Assembly: GCF_013184805.1 (NCBI RefSeq)
Contig: NZ_JAATNG010000006.1
Location: 124,001-188,000, forward strand
Length of the DNA: 64,000 bases
Reading direction: 5' to 3'
Source: Pseudoruegeria sp. HB172150
GTDB taxonomy: Bacteria > Pseudomonadota > Alphaproteobacteria > Rhodobacterales > Rhodobacteraceae
Shown: positions 27,063 through 34,794 of the stretch, piece by piece
How the letters are laid out: every line of letters starts with the position of its first letter
Numbering within the stretch: the stretch's first letter is position 1
Program-made: the position numbers and the translations under genes
The notes under the pieces: generated by a model
The model's input: only the letters and a program-made list of their open reading frames with translations
Told to the model about the DNA's origin: nothing
Database searches by the model: none

Positions 27063-27692
27063 TTATCGCGGACGGACGATATCCAGATACATCCGGCGGA
27101 ACACCTCGGCGGTTGGCGCCCAATCGCCGCGCATGGCGAGGCCGCAGGCCGCCCCATAACCATCGTCGGGACGCGGCCTCAGTCTGACAAAAGGCGGCAG
27201 TCCGTATCTCATGGCGATGAACCCGGCCCAGATCCGCGCCGTTCGGCCATTGCCATTGGCGAAGGGATGGATCCTGACCCATTCGGCATGCGCCCACGCG
27301 CAAAGCTCGATCACGGCGTTCAGTTCATCCTTGTCGCTTGGGCCTTCGCCGGCATGGACAATCCCGTCCAGCGCTTCAACCGCGCCTGTGAGGGTCTCTT
27401 CGAACTTCGCCAGTTCTTCCGAAACCTGCGCGGACGGCGTTCCCGGATGCGGACCTATCCGGACCTCGACGCCTTCCAGCCCTTCTTCGCCGCGAAATTT
27501 GCCGCTCAACGTCTCGGCCGGAACGACTTTACCGTGCAGATTGCCGGTAAGTCCTTGCATCGACGTGGAATGCCAGTGCCGCGCCAGTTCTGCACTGGGC
27601 AGCACGCGGCTTCGGGCTTCATCCCGCGAAAGCCGAAATGCGTTCTTCAGATTTTCGCGCAGCCTGTCGCTGTTCCCGTCCCAGTCAGGCAC
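27063..27692 (-). CDS. Fic-domain protein (probable AMPylating toxin)
   Basis: A 209-residue Fic protein with the complete active-site motif HPFANGNGRTAR (142-153), including catalytic His142, so it should be able to transfer AMP or a related group to target proteins. The N-terminal half has the WH...GL...GKFRG region common to cell-division-type Fic proteins. I do not see an S/T-x-x-x-E-G/N inhibitory helix in the chain, so restraint may come from a partner. Start GTG 27692 lies inside the 3' end of the upstream ribbon-helix-helix gene (8-bp overlap). Together they look like a toxin-antitoxin pair. Confidence 0.88.
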   Translation of the reverse strand: MPDWDGNSDRLRENLKNAFRLSRDEARSRVLPSAELARHWHSTSMQGLTGNLHGKVVPAETLSGKFRGEEGLEGVEVRIGPHPGTPSAQVSEELAKFEETLTGAVEALDGIVHAGEGPSDKDELNAVIELCAWAHAEWVRIHPFANGNGRTARIWAGFIAMRYGLPPFVRLRPRPDDGYGAACGLAMRGDWAPTAEVFRRMYLDIVRPR

Positions 27693-28014
27693 TCAGCAGA
27701 CCGCGAAGGAGCCTTGTCGTCTCAAAGCCTTCCTGCGCTTCGATCACGCCTTGCGCGGGATCTTGATCCGTCGACAGCTCGGCTTCGGCGGCTGCTTCGA
27801 TGGCCTTCTCGAAGTCCGGATCGGCTTCCCGGTACTTCCTCAGGTCCCTGAGGGAGGCTTCCAGTTCTTCCTCGACCAGCAGCGTCTCCTTGGCGACGAA
27901 TTGCTGCAGAGCCTGAATGGCCAGCTTGTTCATCGTCATGTGACGCAGCTCGCCCAGTTTCGACAGCTGTTCCTTCAGGCTTTGATCGACGCGAAGTGTC
28001 ATGGGGACCGGCAT
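27685..28014 (-). CDS. Ribbon-helix-helix protein, probable antitoxin/autorepressor of the Fic pair
   Basis: A 109-residue protein. Residues 4-40 form a ribbon-helix-helix (MTLRVDQSLKEQLSKL then MNKLAIQALQQFV), as in CopG/Arc-type repressors. The rest is acidic and helical (about 45-90), suited to partner binding. ATG 28014 has GGAGG at 6 nt. It is the first gene of a two-gene operon with Fic (8-bp overlap). A promoter with a perfect palindrome in its spacer lies immediately upstream, as expected for autoregulation. Known Fic/Doc antitoxins (VbhA/FicA, Phd) are of other families, which makes this pairing unusual. Confidence 0.8.
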   Translation of the reverse strand: MPVPMTLRVDQSLKEQLSKLGELRHMTMNKLAIQALQQFVAKETLLVEEELEASLRDLRKYREADPDFEKAIEAAAEAELSTDQDPAQGVIEAQEGFETTRLLRGLLSA

Positions 28015-28040
28015 CGGCCACCTCCAGTCATGGTGACGTC

Positions 28041-28069
28041 AAAATAGCAATTTGCTATCAAAATTTCAA
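28041..28069 (-). promoter_or_regulatory. Promoter of the RHH-Fic operon with embedded operator
   Basis: On the minus strand, TTGAAA (complement of 28064-28069), 17 bp, TATTTT (complement of 28041-28046): a close match to a sigma-70 promoter. The spacer contains the perfect 15-bp palindrome ATAGCAA-T-TTGCTAT (28044-28058), well placed for an RHH repressor to block RNA polymerase. Confidence 0.7.
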
Positions 28070-28125
28070 GATGCTCACGCTGTGATGACCATTTCGCATG
28101 TGCTCGAGACGTGGTCAGAGAGCAA

Positions 28126-28197
28126 GCGTCCCCACACAGACGTTTGCGCTAACATGCCTGGAATCAATGACTTGACCCCCCGTCCCCATGGGGACGC
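28126..28197 (-). repeat. Dispersed 72-bp element, copy 1 (terminal inverted repeats)
   Basis: Begins GCGTCCCC and ends GGGGACGC (8-bp terminal inverted repeats). It contains the perfect palindrome CGTCCCCATGGGGACG at one end. Its reverse complement matches the element at 42499-42569 with only about nine differences, including one indel. Lies 3 bp after the stop of the UbiH-like gene and between two operons. Confidence 0.8.
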
Positions 28198-28200
28198 CCC

Positions 28201-29397
28201 TCAGCGCCGCCCCAGTCCGGCCCTCATGATCGCCATCCGGACCGGCGGCACGTCATGCACCATCCTCAGCCCGAACCGCCGCAGCGCCTGCACCGGCGCC
28301 TCCCCCGACCGGCACACCCGGTTGTAAAGGTCGATGGCCCGCGCCCTCAGGGCAATATCCCCCGCCCGGCCGCTCTCATAGGCCCCAAGCTGCGCCTCCC
28401 CGCCCAGCCCCGCCGGATCCCCCCGCGCCAGCTCCACCAGCGCCGCGATATCATGGAGCGAGGTGTTCAGCCCCTGCGCCCCGATGGGCGGCAGCACATG
28501 CGCCGCCTCCGCCACCAGAGCCACCCTCTCGCCGGTCAGCCGCTCGGCCACCTGGGTCACCACCGGCCACATCCCCAGCCCGCCGACCCGCTCCATCGGC
28601 CCAAGCACCCCGCAGGCCCGCTCCGTCATCGCCTCGCCGAAGGCCGCCGGATCCAGCCCCGCCAGCTCCACCGCCCGCGGCCCGTCATTCATCCACACGA
28701 TCGCCGAAGCCGGCCGACCGTTCACGTCCGGCAGCGGCACGGTCGTGAAGGCGCCACCTTCGTTGTAAACCTCCGTCGAGACCCGCGCATGACCCAGCGC
28801 GTGGGTAGCCGTGAACGCCAGCACCTTCTGCCCGTAGCGGCTGATCCGGACGCCGATGCCCGCCGCCTCCCGCAGCGCCGAGTCGCGCCCGTCCGCCGCC
28901 ACCGCCAGCCGCGCCGCGACCTGCCGGCCCCCGGTCAGGTTCACCCGCACCTCGGCCGTGCGGGTCAGCAGCGACCGGAAGCCGGTGCCCCAGCAAAGCT
29001 CTACCTCCGGCATCTTAGCAATCGCCCGCACCATCTCGCGCCGGGTCAGCGCATTCGGCAGGTTCCACCCGAAACTCGCCGCGCCAAGGTCGCCCGGCTC
29101 GAACACCCGCGTCTCGCGGATCTCCGGCGGCCAGCCGGCGGTATCAATGATCCGAAGCGCATCGAGCGGCATGGCATGCGGCGCAAGCGTGTCCCAAAGT
29201 CCGATCCGCTCCAGCAGATCGCGGGCGGGCTGCAGGAAGGCGGTGGAGCGTAGATCCTCGTCGTGTTCATTCTCCGCGGGAGGCGGCGAGGGGTCAGCCA
29301 GCAGCACGGAAAAGCCGGTCTCGCCAAAGGCCGCGGCAGCGGCAAGACCGGCCAGCCCGCCACCAGCCACGAACACATCGACCCGCTCCGGTGTCAT
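28201..29397 (-). CDS. FAD-dependent hydroxylase, UbiH/UbiF/VisC/Coq6 family
   Basis: A 398-residue flavoprotein monooxygenase that probably hydroxylates the ubiquinone ring. Seen: dinucleotide motif VFVAGGGLAGLAAAAAFGE at the N-terminus, the DG motif LAVAADGRDSALREAAG (about 186-202), and the second FAD motif VALVAEAAHVLPPIGAQG with LNTSLHDI following. In canonical members the latter reads GDAAH; here it is AEAAH, so the usual Gly-Asp is replaced. The start overlaps the stop of the HAD gene upstream by 4 bp. Which ring position it acts on is not readable. Confidence 0.9.
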   Translation of the reverse strand: MTPERVDVFVAGGGLAGLAAAAAFGETGFSVLLADPSPPPAENEHDEDLRSTAFLQPARDLLERIGLWDTLAPHAMPLDALRIIDTAGWPPEIRETRVFEPGDLGAASFGWNLPNALTRREMVRAIAKMPEVELCWGTGFRSLLTRTAEVRVNLTGGRQVAARLAVAADGRDSALREAAGIGVRISRYGQKVLAFTATHALGHARVSTEVYNEGGAFTTVPLPDVNGRPASAIVWMNDGPRAVELAGLDPAAFGEAMTERACGVLGPMERVGGLGMWPVVTQVAERLTGERVALVAEAAHVLPPIGAQGLNTSLHDIAALVELARGDPAGLGGEAQLGAYESGRAGDIALRARAIDLYNRVCRSGEAPVQALRRFGLRMVHDVPPVRMAIMRAGLGRR

Positions 29398-30038
29398 GTC
29401 AGCATCGCCAGAAAGCCTGGCAGGTCGTCGGTATGGTGATGGATATGCGGCTGCGGATCCGGCTCGGGCGCCACATGTACCGTCCGCATCCCCAGCGCAT
29501 GCGGCACCGAGAGGTTGCGGATGTCATCCTCGAACATCGCCGCGGTCTTCGGCTCCAGCCTTTCGGCGGCAAAAACGAGATCGAACGCTGCGCGCTCCGG
29601 CTTCGGCCGCCAGTTCGCGTGCTCAATCCCGTAGATCGCGTCGAACACGTCCGACAGACCGCGCCGTTCCAGAACCCGCTCGGCATACTCGCCGTCGCCG
29701 TTGGTGTAGACGATGCGGCGGCCGGGCAGGGCGCGGATCGACCGCGCCAGCCCCTCGTCCGGTTCCAGCATGTCGAGCGAGATGTCGTGCACCTCGCGCA
29801 GATAATCCCAGGGCTCGACCTTGTGATTGGCCATCAGCCCAGCCAGCGTCGTCCCGTGCTCGCGCCAGTAATCGGCGCGCAGGCGGTCCGCTTCGACGTG
29901 ATCCACCGACAGTTCGCGCATCACCCAGGCGTTCATCTTCTCTTCGATCTGGTCAAACAGGCGCGCCGCAGGCGGGTACAGAGTGTTGTCCAGGTCGAAG
30001 ACCCAGTGCCGGACATGAGAGAAATGCTGCGCCACCAT
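29394..30038 (-). CDS. HAD-family pyrimidine 5'-nucleotidase
   Basis: A 214-residue HAD hydrolase with motif I VFDLDNTLY (nucleophile Asp15), motif II YTNGD, a conserved Lys in RPKPERAAF, and motif IV FEDDIRNL, as in the SDT1-type pyrimidine 5'-nucleotidase subgroup. It would dephosphorylate UMP/CMP-type nucleotides. First gene of a two-gene unit coupled by ATGA to the UbiH-like hydroxylase. Divergent from the GntR regulator (103 bp between starts). Confidence 0.9.
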   Translation of the reverse strand: MVAQHFSHVRHWVFDLDNTLYPPAARLFDQIEEKMNAWVMRELSVDHVEADRLRADYWREHGTTLAGLMANHKVEPWDYLREVHDISLDMLEPDEGLARSIRALPGRRIVYTNGDGEYAERVLERRGLSDVFDAIYGIEHANWRPKPERAAFDLVFAAERLEPKTAAMFEDDIRNLSVPHALGMRTVHVAPEPDPQPHIHHHTDDLPGFLAMLT

Positions 30039-30111
30039 GTGGCGGTATTTAGGACTGCGCCGGCGCAGCGTCCATCGTGAAAGCTTGATTGTGACGCTTG
30101 GGCGCGGCTAA

Positions 30112-30129
30112 TGTATACCACCGTATTCA
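30112..30129 (+). promoter_or_regulatory. Likely GntR (FCD-type) operator
   Basis: TGTATAC-CACC-GTATTCA: 7-bp arms matching in 6 of 7 positions, close to the TGGTATACCA-like sites bound by FCD-type GntR regulators. Sits just downstream of a possible TTGATT (30085) - 18 bp - TAATGT promoter and 12 bp before the regulator ATG, so autoregulation is likely. Confidence 0.5.
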
Positions 30130-30141
30130 GAAAGGCCGCGC

Positions 30142-30792
30142 ATGTCGGACCCGAAGTCCACGCAGAAGGACGCCTACGAGATGATACTCGAGGCGATTGA
30201 TGTCGGAATCTACAAGCCCGGCGACCGACTGGTGGAAAGCGAACTGGCTGAGCGCTTCGGCGTTTCCCGCACCCCGATCCGCGAGGCGCTGCAGCGGCTG
30301 GAGACGCAATCGCTGCTGGCGCGCGACGGGCGATCCCTGATCGTGGCGTCGCTGGATCATAACCAGCTGGCGGAGCTTTACGTGGTGCGGACCGAATTGG
30401 AAGGTCTGGCGGCACGACTGGCGGCGAAGCATGCCACGCCCGAAGAGGTGCGGGTGCTAAAAGACATGGTCGAGGCGCACGAAAGCATCGTCGACGATCC
30501 CGCGGCGCTGTCGCGGGCGAACCGGCGGTTCCACAAGCAGATCCATCTGGCGTCGCACAACCGCTATCTCGTGCAGCAGCTGGACCTCGTGCACCGGACG
30601 ATGGCGCTTTTGGCGACAACGTCGCTGGCGGTCGAGGGGCGCGGTGAGGGAACGGTGCGCGAGCATCACGCGATCGTCGATGCCATCGAGGCGGGGGACG
30701 GAGATGCGGCCTACACCGCGCTGCGCGCACACATCTCCAAGGCGTTTGAGACCCGGCTCAAGCACGACGCTGGCGGAAGCGCCGCGGCCTGA
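30142..30792 (+). CDS. GntR-family transcriptional regulator, FCD subfamily
   Basis: A 216-residue repressor type: winged helix-turn-helix at 10-70 (LVESELAERFGVSRTPIREALQRLE) and an all-helical FCD effector domain at about 75-205, with the metal-binding Asp/His candidates in ANRRFHKQIH and VREHHAIVDAI. The family senses small carboxylates. The ATG has AAAGG at 7 nt. The neighbouring HAD-UbiH operon is divergent, so the regulator could control itself and possibly that operon. Its last 35 bp overlap the 3' end of the convergent glycosyltransferase gene. Confidence 0.92.
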   Translation: MSDPKSTQKDAYEMILEAIDVGIYKPGDRLVESELAERFGVSRTPIREALQRLETQSLLARDGRSLIVASLDHNQLAELYVVRTELEGLAARLAAKHATPEEVRVLKDMVEAHESIVDDPAALSRANRRFHKQIHLASHNRYLVQQLDLVHRTMALLATTSLAVEGRGEGTVREHHAIVDAIEAGDGDAAYTALRAHISKAFETRLKHDAGGSAAA

Positions 30793-32698
30793 CCTGTTCG
30801 GAATCCGTCGTGGCTTCCGCGGTTTCGTCATAAAGGCCGTGCGCGGTCTTGTCCCAGAAGAACGGCCGCGTCAGCAGATCGAATAGCCCTTTGTAAGCGG
30901 CAAGCGCTGCCAGCGGAAAGTAGAAGTGCAGCGTGATGACCCATGGCAGGAGGTGGCGGTGCTGTCTGCCCCTCACGGCGAATAATCCGACGGCAAGGCT
31001 GATCGCCTCCGATGCGATGAAGGTGGCGACCAGTGCCACGGTGCCGGCAGTGCCGATCAGCGGAGCGAATGGGTGCTGGATGCCAAAGGGCATCAGCCAG
31101 AACAGCCACAGGAATGGCGCCAGCAGAAACTGCGAGATCGTGCCGAGGAACAGGAGCTGAACGCCGAGGAAGCGCCATGCCCCCAGTTCGCGCCACAGCC
31201 GCCAAGGGCGCCGCATGTGCACCGCCCAGGTCATCATGTAGCCCTTGAGCCAGCGTGACCGCTGTCGGATCCAGGGCCACGCCCGGCAGTTCGCCTCTTC
31301 GGCGGTTACGGACTCGATGAACTCGGTGCGGTAGCCGTGACGCGCAAGGCGCACGCCCAGATCCGCATCCTCTGTCACATTATGGGCGTCCCAGCCGCCG
31401 AGGTTTTCCAGCGCGGTGCGGCGAAAGAACAGCGACGTGCCTCCCAGCGGGGCCACCAGCCCCAGGCGCGTCATGCCCGGTAAGACCACGCGGAACCAGG
31501 CCGCGTACTCGACGGCGAAACATCGCGCCAGCCAGTTCGAGCGGCTGTTGTAGAAATCGAGCACAGCCTGCACGCAGGCCAGGTCCGGTCCACGCTCATG
31601 GAACCGTTCGACCACCCGCAGGATCTGGTCGGGGGCTGGCGCATCCTCGGCATCATAGACGCCGATGAGTGAACCTCGGGCGAACTCCAGCGCGTAGTTG
31701 AGTGCGCGGGGCTTGGTCTTGAGCCTGCTGGCGGGAACGACGACGGGCCGCATGTGCTGCGGCAGGTCGATTTCCGCCAGTGCGGCGCGGGTGGTTGTGT
31801 CGTCCGCCTCGACGATCAGCAGGATGTCGAGCAGTTCGCGCGGGTAGTCCAGCCGTTCCAGCCGTCCGATCAGACGCGCGGCGATCTTGCGTTCCTTGTA
31901 AAGCGGAACCAGCAGCGACACGCGGGGCAGGCGGGCGACGATGGGACGTTTGGTCCGCTGGTCCGGTTCGGCCGGGGCACGCAATTGCCGGAGCATCGCC
32001 GCGAGTTTCAGCGTGCTGTTCGCCAGAAGCGTGACGATGGCCCAGACGGTGAAAGCGCGCGCCGATTGCAGCGGGTGAAAGATCACTGCCACAGCGAGGA
32101 CCAGGAACAGCACCAGCGCGAGCGGCGGTAGGCGGTTGAAGCTGAATGCCATGGAGCGGCAACTTTCCAGCTCCGGAACGCGGGTCTCGGCGCGGCGGAT
32201 CAGCGACTGTGGCTGCAATTTCTGTACGGCGCGGTGGAGCTCGATCTCTCCGGTCACCGCCATCGAAACCGGACCCAGAAGCGACTCAAGCAATGGCAGG
32301 TGCCGGTCGAAATCTTCGGGGCGGCCGGAGGCGACGAGGGTTCGGCCGTCCCGTTCGACCCATGGCAGAACGCCGAGTTTCAGGCATTGCTCTGCGCCGA
32401 CCTTTTCAAACAGGTCGAGGTCGGGTGGCACCGCATCGAAATCCGCAACCTCGCAACCGAACTGCTCGGCCAGGGCATCGAACAGCCGGGGCCGGTCAAC
32501 CAGCTTCTGCGCGAGGAGGATATCGCCGAGTTTGGTGTCGAAGCGCGCCATGCGTTCCAGAGCGAAGCGGCGGTCGACAGGACTGAGCGCGCCGCGGGAG
32601 ACGAGGATCTGGCCCAGCGGAACCCTGTTGGGCCGGCTGGAAGGAACGGCGGACAGGCGCTCGGGCCCGTCGGCGGACAGCAGACGCGCGGAAGTCAT
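30758..32698 (-). CDS. Membrane glycosyltransferase family 2 with N-terminal MshEN (c-di-GMP-binding-type) domain
   Basis: 646 residues. Residues 27-80 carry two 24-residue MshEN-like motifs in tandem (RVPLGQILVSRGAL... and KLGDILLAQKLVDRPRLFDALAEQ), the fold that binds c-di-GMP in several secretion ATPases and in NfrB. Membrane helices at about 191-235 precede a processive GT2 domain with EADD (297-300), DAED (349-352), TED (442-444) and QRSRW (479-483). Three to four C-terminal helices (about 505-615) follow. It resembles polysaccharide synthases of the XagB/NfrB kind, probably making an exopolysaccharide under c-di-GMP control (inference). A CtrA-type box lies 47 bp upstream. Confidence 0.9.
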   Translation of the reverse strand: MTSARLLSADGPERLSAVPSSRPNRVPLGQILVSRGALSPVDRRFALERMARFDTKLGDILLAQKLVDRPRLFDALAEQFGCEVADFDAVPPDLDLFEKVGAEQCLKLGVLPWVERDGRTLVASGRPEDFDRHLPLLESLLGPVSMAVTGEIELHRAVQKLQPQSLIRRAETRVPELESCRSMAFSFNRLPPLALVLFLVLAVAVIFHPLQSARAFTVWAIVTLLANSTLKLAAMLRQLRAPAEPDQRTKRPIVARLPRVSLLVPLYKERKIAARLIGRLERLDYPRELLDILLIVEADDTTTRAALAEIDLPQHMRPVVVPASRLKTKPRALNYALEFARGSLIGVYDAEDAPAPDQILRVVERFHERGPDLACVQAVLDFYNSRSNWLARCFAVEYAAWFRVVLPGMTRLGLVAPLGGTSLFFRRTALENLGGWDAHNVTEDADLGVRLARHGYRTEFIESVTAEEANCRAWPWIRQRSRWLKGYMMTWAVHMRRPWRLWRELGAWRFLGVQLLFLGTISQFLLAPFLWLFWLMPFGIQHPFAPLIGTAGTVALVATFIASEAISLAVGLFAVRGRQHRHLLPWVITLHFYFPLAALAAYKGLFDLLTRPFFWDKTAHGLYDETAEATTDSEQVRPRRFRQRRA

Positions 32699-32744
32699 GA
32701 TGAAAACCCTCAGGCAAGCAACGCCCAGAGGATTTTCTATCGTT

Positions 32745-32776
32745 GTTAATTTTGTCTTAAGTTAAGGATAGTTAAC
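32745..32776 (-). promoter_or_regulatory. CtrA-type box upstream of the MshEN-GT2 gene
   Basis: On the minus strand TTAA-GACAAAA-TTAAC (32745-32760), an exact TTAA-N7-TTAAC. Two more TTAA half-sites follow, to 32776, with 6-bp spacing. The site begins 47 bp upstream of the glycosyltransferase ATG, where it would overlap the -35 region, and overlaps the carA stop codon. Confidence 0.65.
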
Positions 32777-33929
32777 GGTTTTCGATGGCCGAAACGAAGC
32801 GTTCGAACAGGTAATAGCTGTCCTGCGGTCCCGGGCTCGCCTCTGGGTGGTACTGCACCGAGAAGACCGGGCGTTCCCGATGCCGGATGCCGCAGTTCGA
32901 CCCGTCGAACAGCGACACATGAGTCTCTGTCACGTCGGACGGCAGCGTCTGGCTGTCGACGGTGAAGCCGTGGTTCATCGAGGTGATCTCGACCTTCCCG
33001 GTCTCCAGATCCTTCACCGGATGGTTCGCACCGTGATGGCCGTGGTTCATCTTGATGGTCTGAGCGCCGAGCGCGATGGCGAGCATCTGGTGGCCAAGGC
33101 AGATGCCGAAGACCGGCATATCGGACTTGTCCAGGATGTCGCGGATCATCGGCACGGCATATTCGCCGGTCGCTGCCGGGTCGCCGGGGCCGTTCGACAG
33201 GAACAGGCCGGCGGGATCGTGGGCCATCACATCCTCGGCCGTTGCGGTGGCGGGCAGAACCGTCACGTCGCAGCCGGCGCTGGCGAGGCAGCGAAGGATG
33301 TTGCGTTTTGCGCCGTAGTCGATGGCGACGACCTTGTGGCCGGGCGCGTCGCGCCGGGCGAACCCGTCGGGCCAGGCCCACCGCATTTCATCCCAGCGAT
33401 AGGATTGCGCGCAGGACACTTCCTTGGCGAGGTCGAGGCCAACCAGCCCCTTGAAGGCCCGGGCGGAGGCGACCAGCGCCTCGATATCGAACTCACCGTC
33501 GGGAGAATGAGCCAGCGCAACATGTGGCGCGCCCTGCTGGCGGATCGCGCGGGTCAGGCGGCGTGTGTCGAGGCCGCCGATGCCGATACGGCCGCGTTTT
33601 TCCAGCCAGCCGACCAGCGGTTCCGCCGCGCGCCAGTTCGACGGCTCGGTCGGATCCCATTTCACCACCATGCCCTCGGCCACCGGATCGGCAGTTTCGT
33701 CGTCCTCGGGGTTCACCCCGACATTGCCGACATGGGGGAAGGTGAAGGTCACGATCTGCCCGGCATAGGACGGATCGGTCATGATTTCCTGATACCCGGT
33801 CATTGCAGTGTTGAAGCACAGCTCTGCCGTTGTCTGCCCGGCGGCGCCGAACCCCTTGCCGAAAAACAGGGTTCCGTCGGCCAGCGCAAGGCAGGCGGTC
33901 GCGTTATCCGGTCCGCGCGAGAGGGGCAT
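32772..33929 (-). CDS. carA: Carbamoyl-phosphate synthase small subunit
   Basis: A 385-residue glutaminase subunit that feeds ammonia to CarB for arginine and pyrimidine synthesis. N-terminal CPSase small-chain domain (LALADGTLFFGKGFGA; FNTAMTGYQEIMTDPSYAGQI) and a C-terminal class I amidotransferase domain with nucleophile Cys277 in FGICLGHQ and the His-Glu pair in QYHPEASPGP. ATG 33929 starts MPLSRGPDNATACLALADGT and follows AAGGAG; the 20-residue longer frame is unlikely. carB is not in the window. Divergent from the GatB/YqeY gene. Confidence 0.96.
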   Translation of the reverse strand: MPLSRGPDNATACLALADGTLFFGKGFGAAGQTTAELCFNTAMTGYQEIMTDPSYAGQIVTFTFPHVGNVGVNPEDDETADPVAEGMVVKWDPTEPSNWRAAEPLVGWLEKRGRIGIGGLDTRRLTRAIRQQGAPHVALAHSPDGEFDIEALVASARAFKGLVGLDLAKEVSCAQSYRWDEMRWAWPDGFARRDAPGHKVVAIDYGAKRNILRCLASAGCDVTVLPATATAEDVMAHDPAGLFLSNGPGDPAATGEYAVPMIRDILDKSDMPVFGICLGHQMLAIALGAQTIKMNHGHHGANHPVKDLETGKVEITSMNHGFTVDSQTLPSDVTETHVSLFDGSNCGIRHRERPVFSVQYHPEASPGPQDSYYLFERFVSAIENR

Positions 33930-34115
33930 TGGAGGCGACTCCTTGTTCGGGATCGGCGGGAACCTATTCGCAGCGGCGGCGGGTTTCAACCCTCGACGCG
34001 ATTCGCGTTACCTAGCGTTCTCAATGGGTTAGATCGGCAAGCTTCGGTTGCGCGGATTTTGCACTCGCAGTATGTTACGGATTTGCGAAACCTCAAGGGG
34101 AGAGGACCCGCACAT

Positions 34116-34577
34116 ATGGACATGCGCACCAGGATCAGCGACGCGCTGAAGGATGCGATGAAATCGAAGGACGCTGCCAGACTGTCGACACTCCGGCTAA
34201 TCAACGCGGCGATCAAGGACAAGGACATCGCCCTCCGCGGCGAGGGCGAGGGCGCCAATGGCGTGACCGATGCCGAGGTGCTTGGCATTCTCGGCAAGAT
34301 GGTCAAGCAACGCCACGAAAGCGCCCGCGCCTATGAAGAAGGCGGTCGGCTGGACCTGGCCGAACGCGAACTGGACGAGATCCGCGTCATCGAGGACTTC
34401 CTGCCGAAGCAGCTCGACGACAGCGAGATCGAGGATGCCGTCGACAAGGCCATCCGCACGACCGAGGCTTCCTCGATCCGCGATATGGGCCGCGTCATGG
34501 GCGCGCTCAAGGCGCAATATACCGGCCGGATGGATTTCGGCCGGGTCGGCCCGATGGTGAAGGAGCGGCTGGCCTAG
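34116..34577 (+). CDS. GatB/YqeY domain protein
   Basis: A 153-residue all-helical protein of the YqeY family, related to the C-terminal tRNA-binding domain of GatB. Seen: MRTRISDALKDAMKSKDAARLSTLRLI at the N-terminus, KQRHESARAYEEGGR, E-rich EIRVIEDFLPKQL, and DMGRVMGALKAQYTGRMDFGRV at the end. It may assist tRNA-dependent amidation, but its real role is unproven. ATG 34116 is preferred (GGGGAGAGG about 10 nt upstream); the long open frame extending back over carA is antisense noise. Often paired divergently with carA in this group. Confidence 0.92.
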   Translation: MDMRTRISDALKDAMKSKDAARLSTLRLINAAIKDKDIALRGEGEGANGVTDAEVLGILGKMVKQRHESARAYEEGGRLDLAERELDEIRVIEDFLPKQLDDSEIEDAVDKAIRTTEASSIRDMGRVMGALKAQYTGRMDFGRVGPMVKERLA

Positions 34578-34620
34578 GCTGACCGTTTCCACAGGAGCCG
34601 CCGACGCGGCTCGCACATTG

Positions 34621-34660
34621 ACTCCGCCCCGGCCCTGGGCCGCGGGCGGAGTATTCTTTT
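34621..34660 (+). terminator. Rho-independent terminator of the YqeY gene
   Basis: ACTCCGCCC pairs with GGGCGGAGT, with an inner CGGCCC-T-GGGCCG stem, followed directly by ATTCTTTT. The best intrinsic terminator in the window. Confidence 0.85.
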
Positions 34661-34771
34661 GGCGGCGTGACACTGTGAGGCGCTCGGGTCGTGGTTCCAC
34701 CGGGCCGGGTTCTTCAGCGAGATCGCAGTATTGCACCGCGCAAAACTTGTTCATAGGGAAGGGTTTGCGGC

Positions 34772-34788
34772 GCAAAAGTCACTTTTGC
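34772..34788 (-). terminator. Probable terminator after alkD
   Basis: GCAAAAGT-C-ACTTTTGC, perfectly self-complementary, 6 bp beyond the alkD-like stop on the minus strand. AT-rich stem with a T-run inside it. Confidence 0.5.
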
Positions 34789-34794
34789 ACATGG

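Noticed and set aside
32847-34115. Long N-terminal extension of the GatB/YqeY gene
   Set aside because: The extension runs antisense to carA; the YqeY domain starts at ATG 34116 with a ribosome site.
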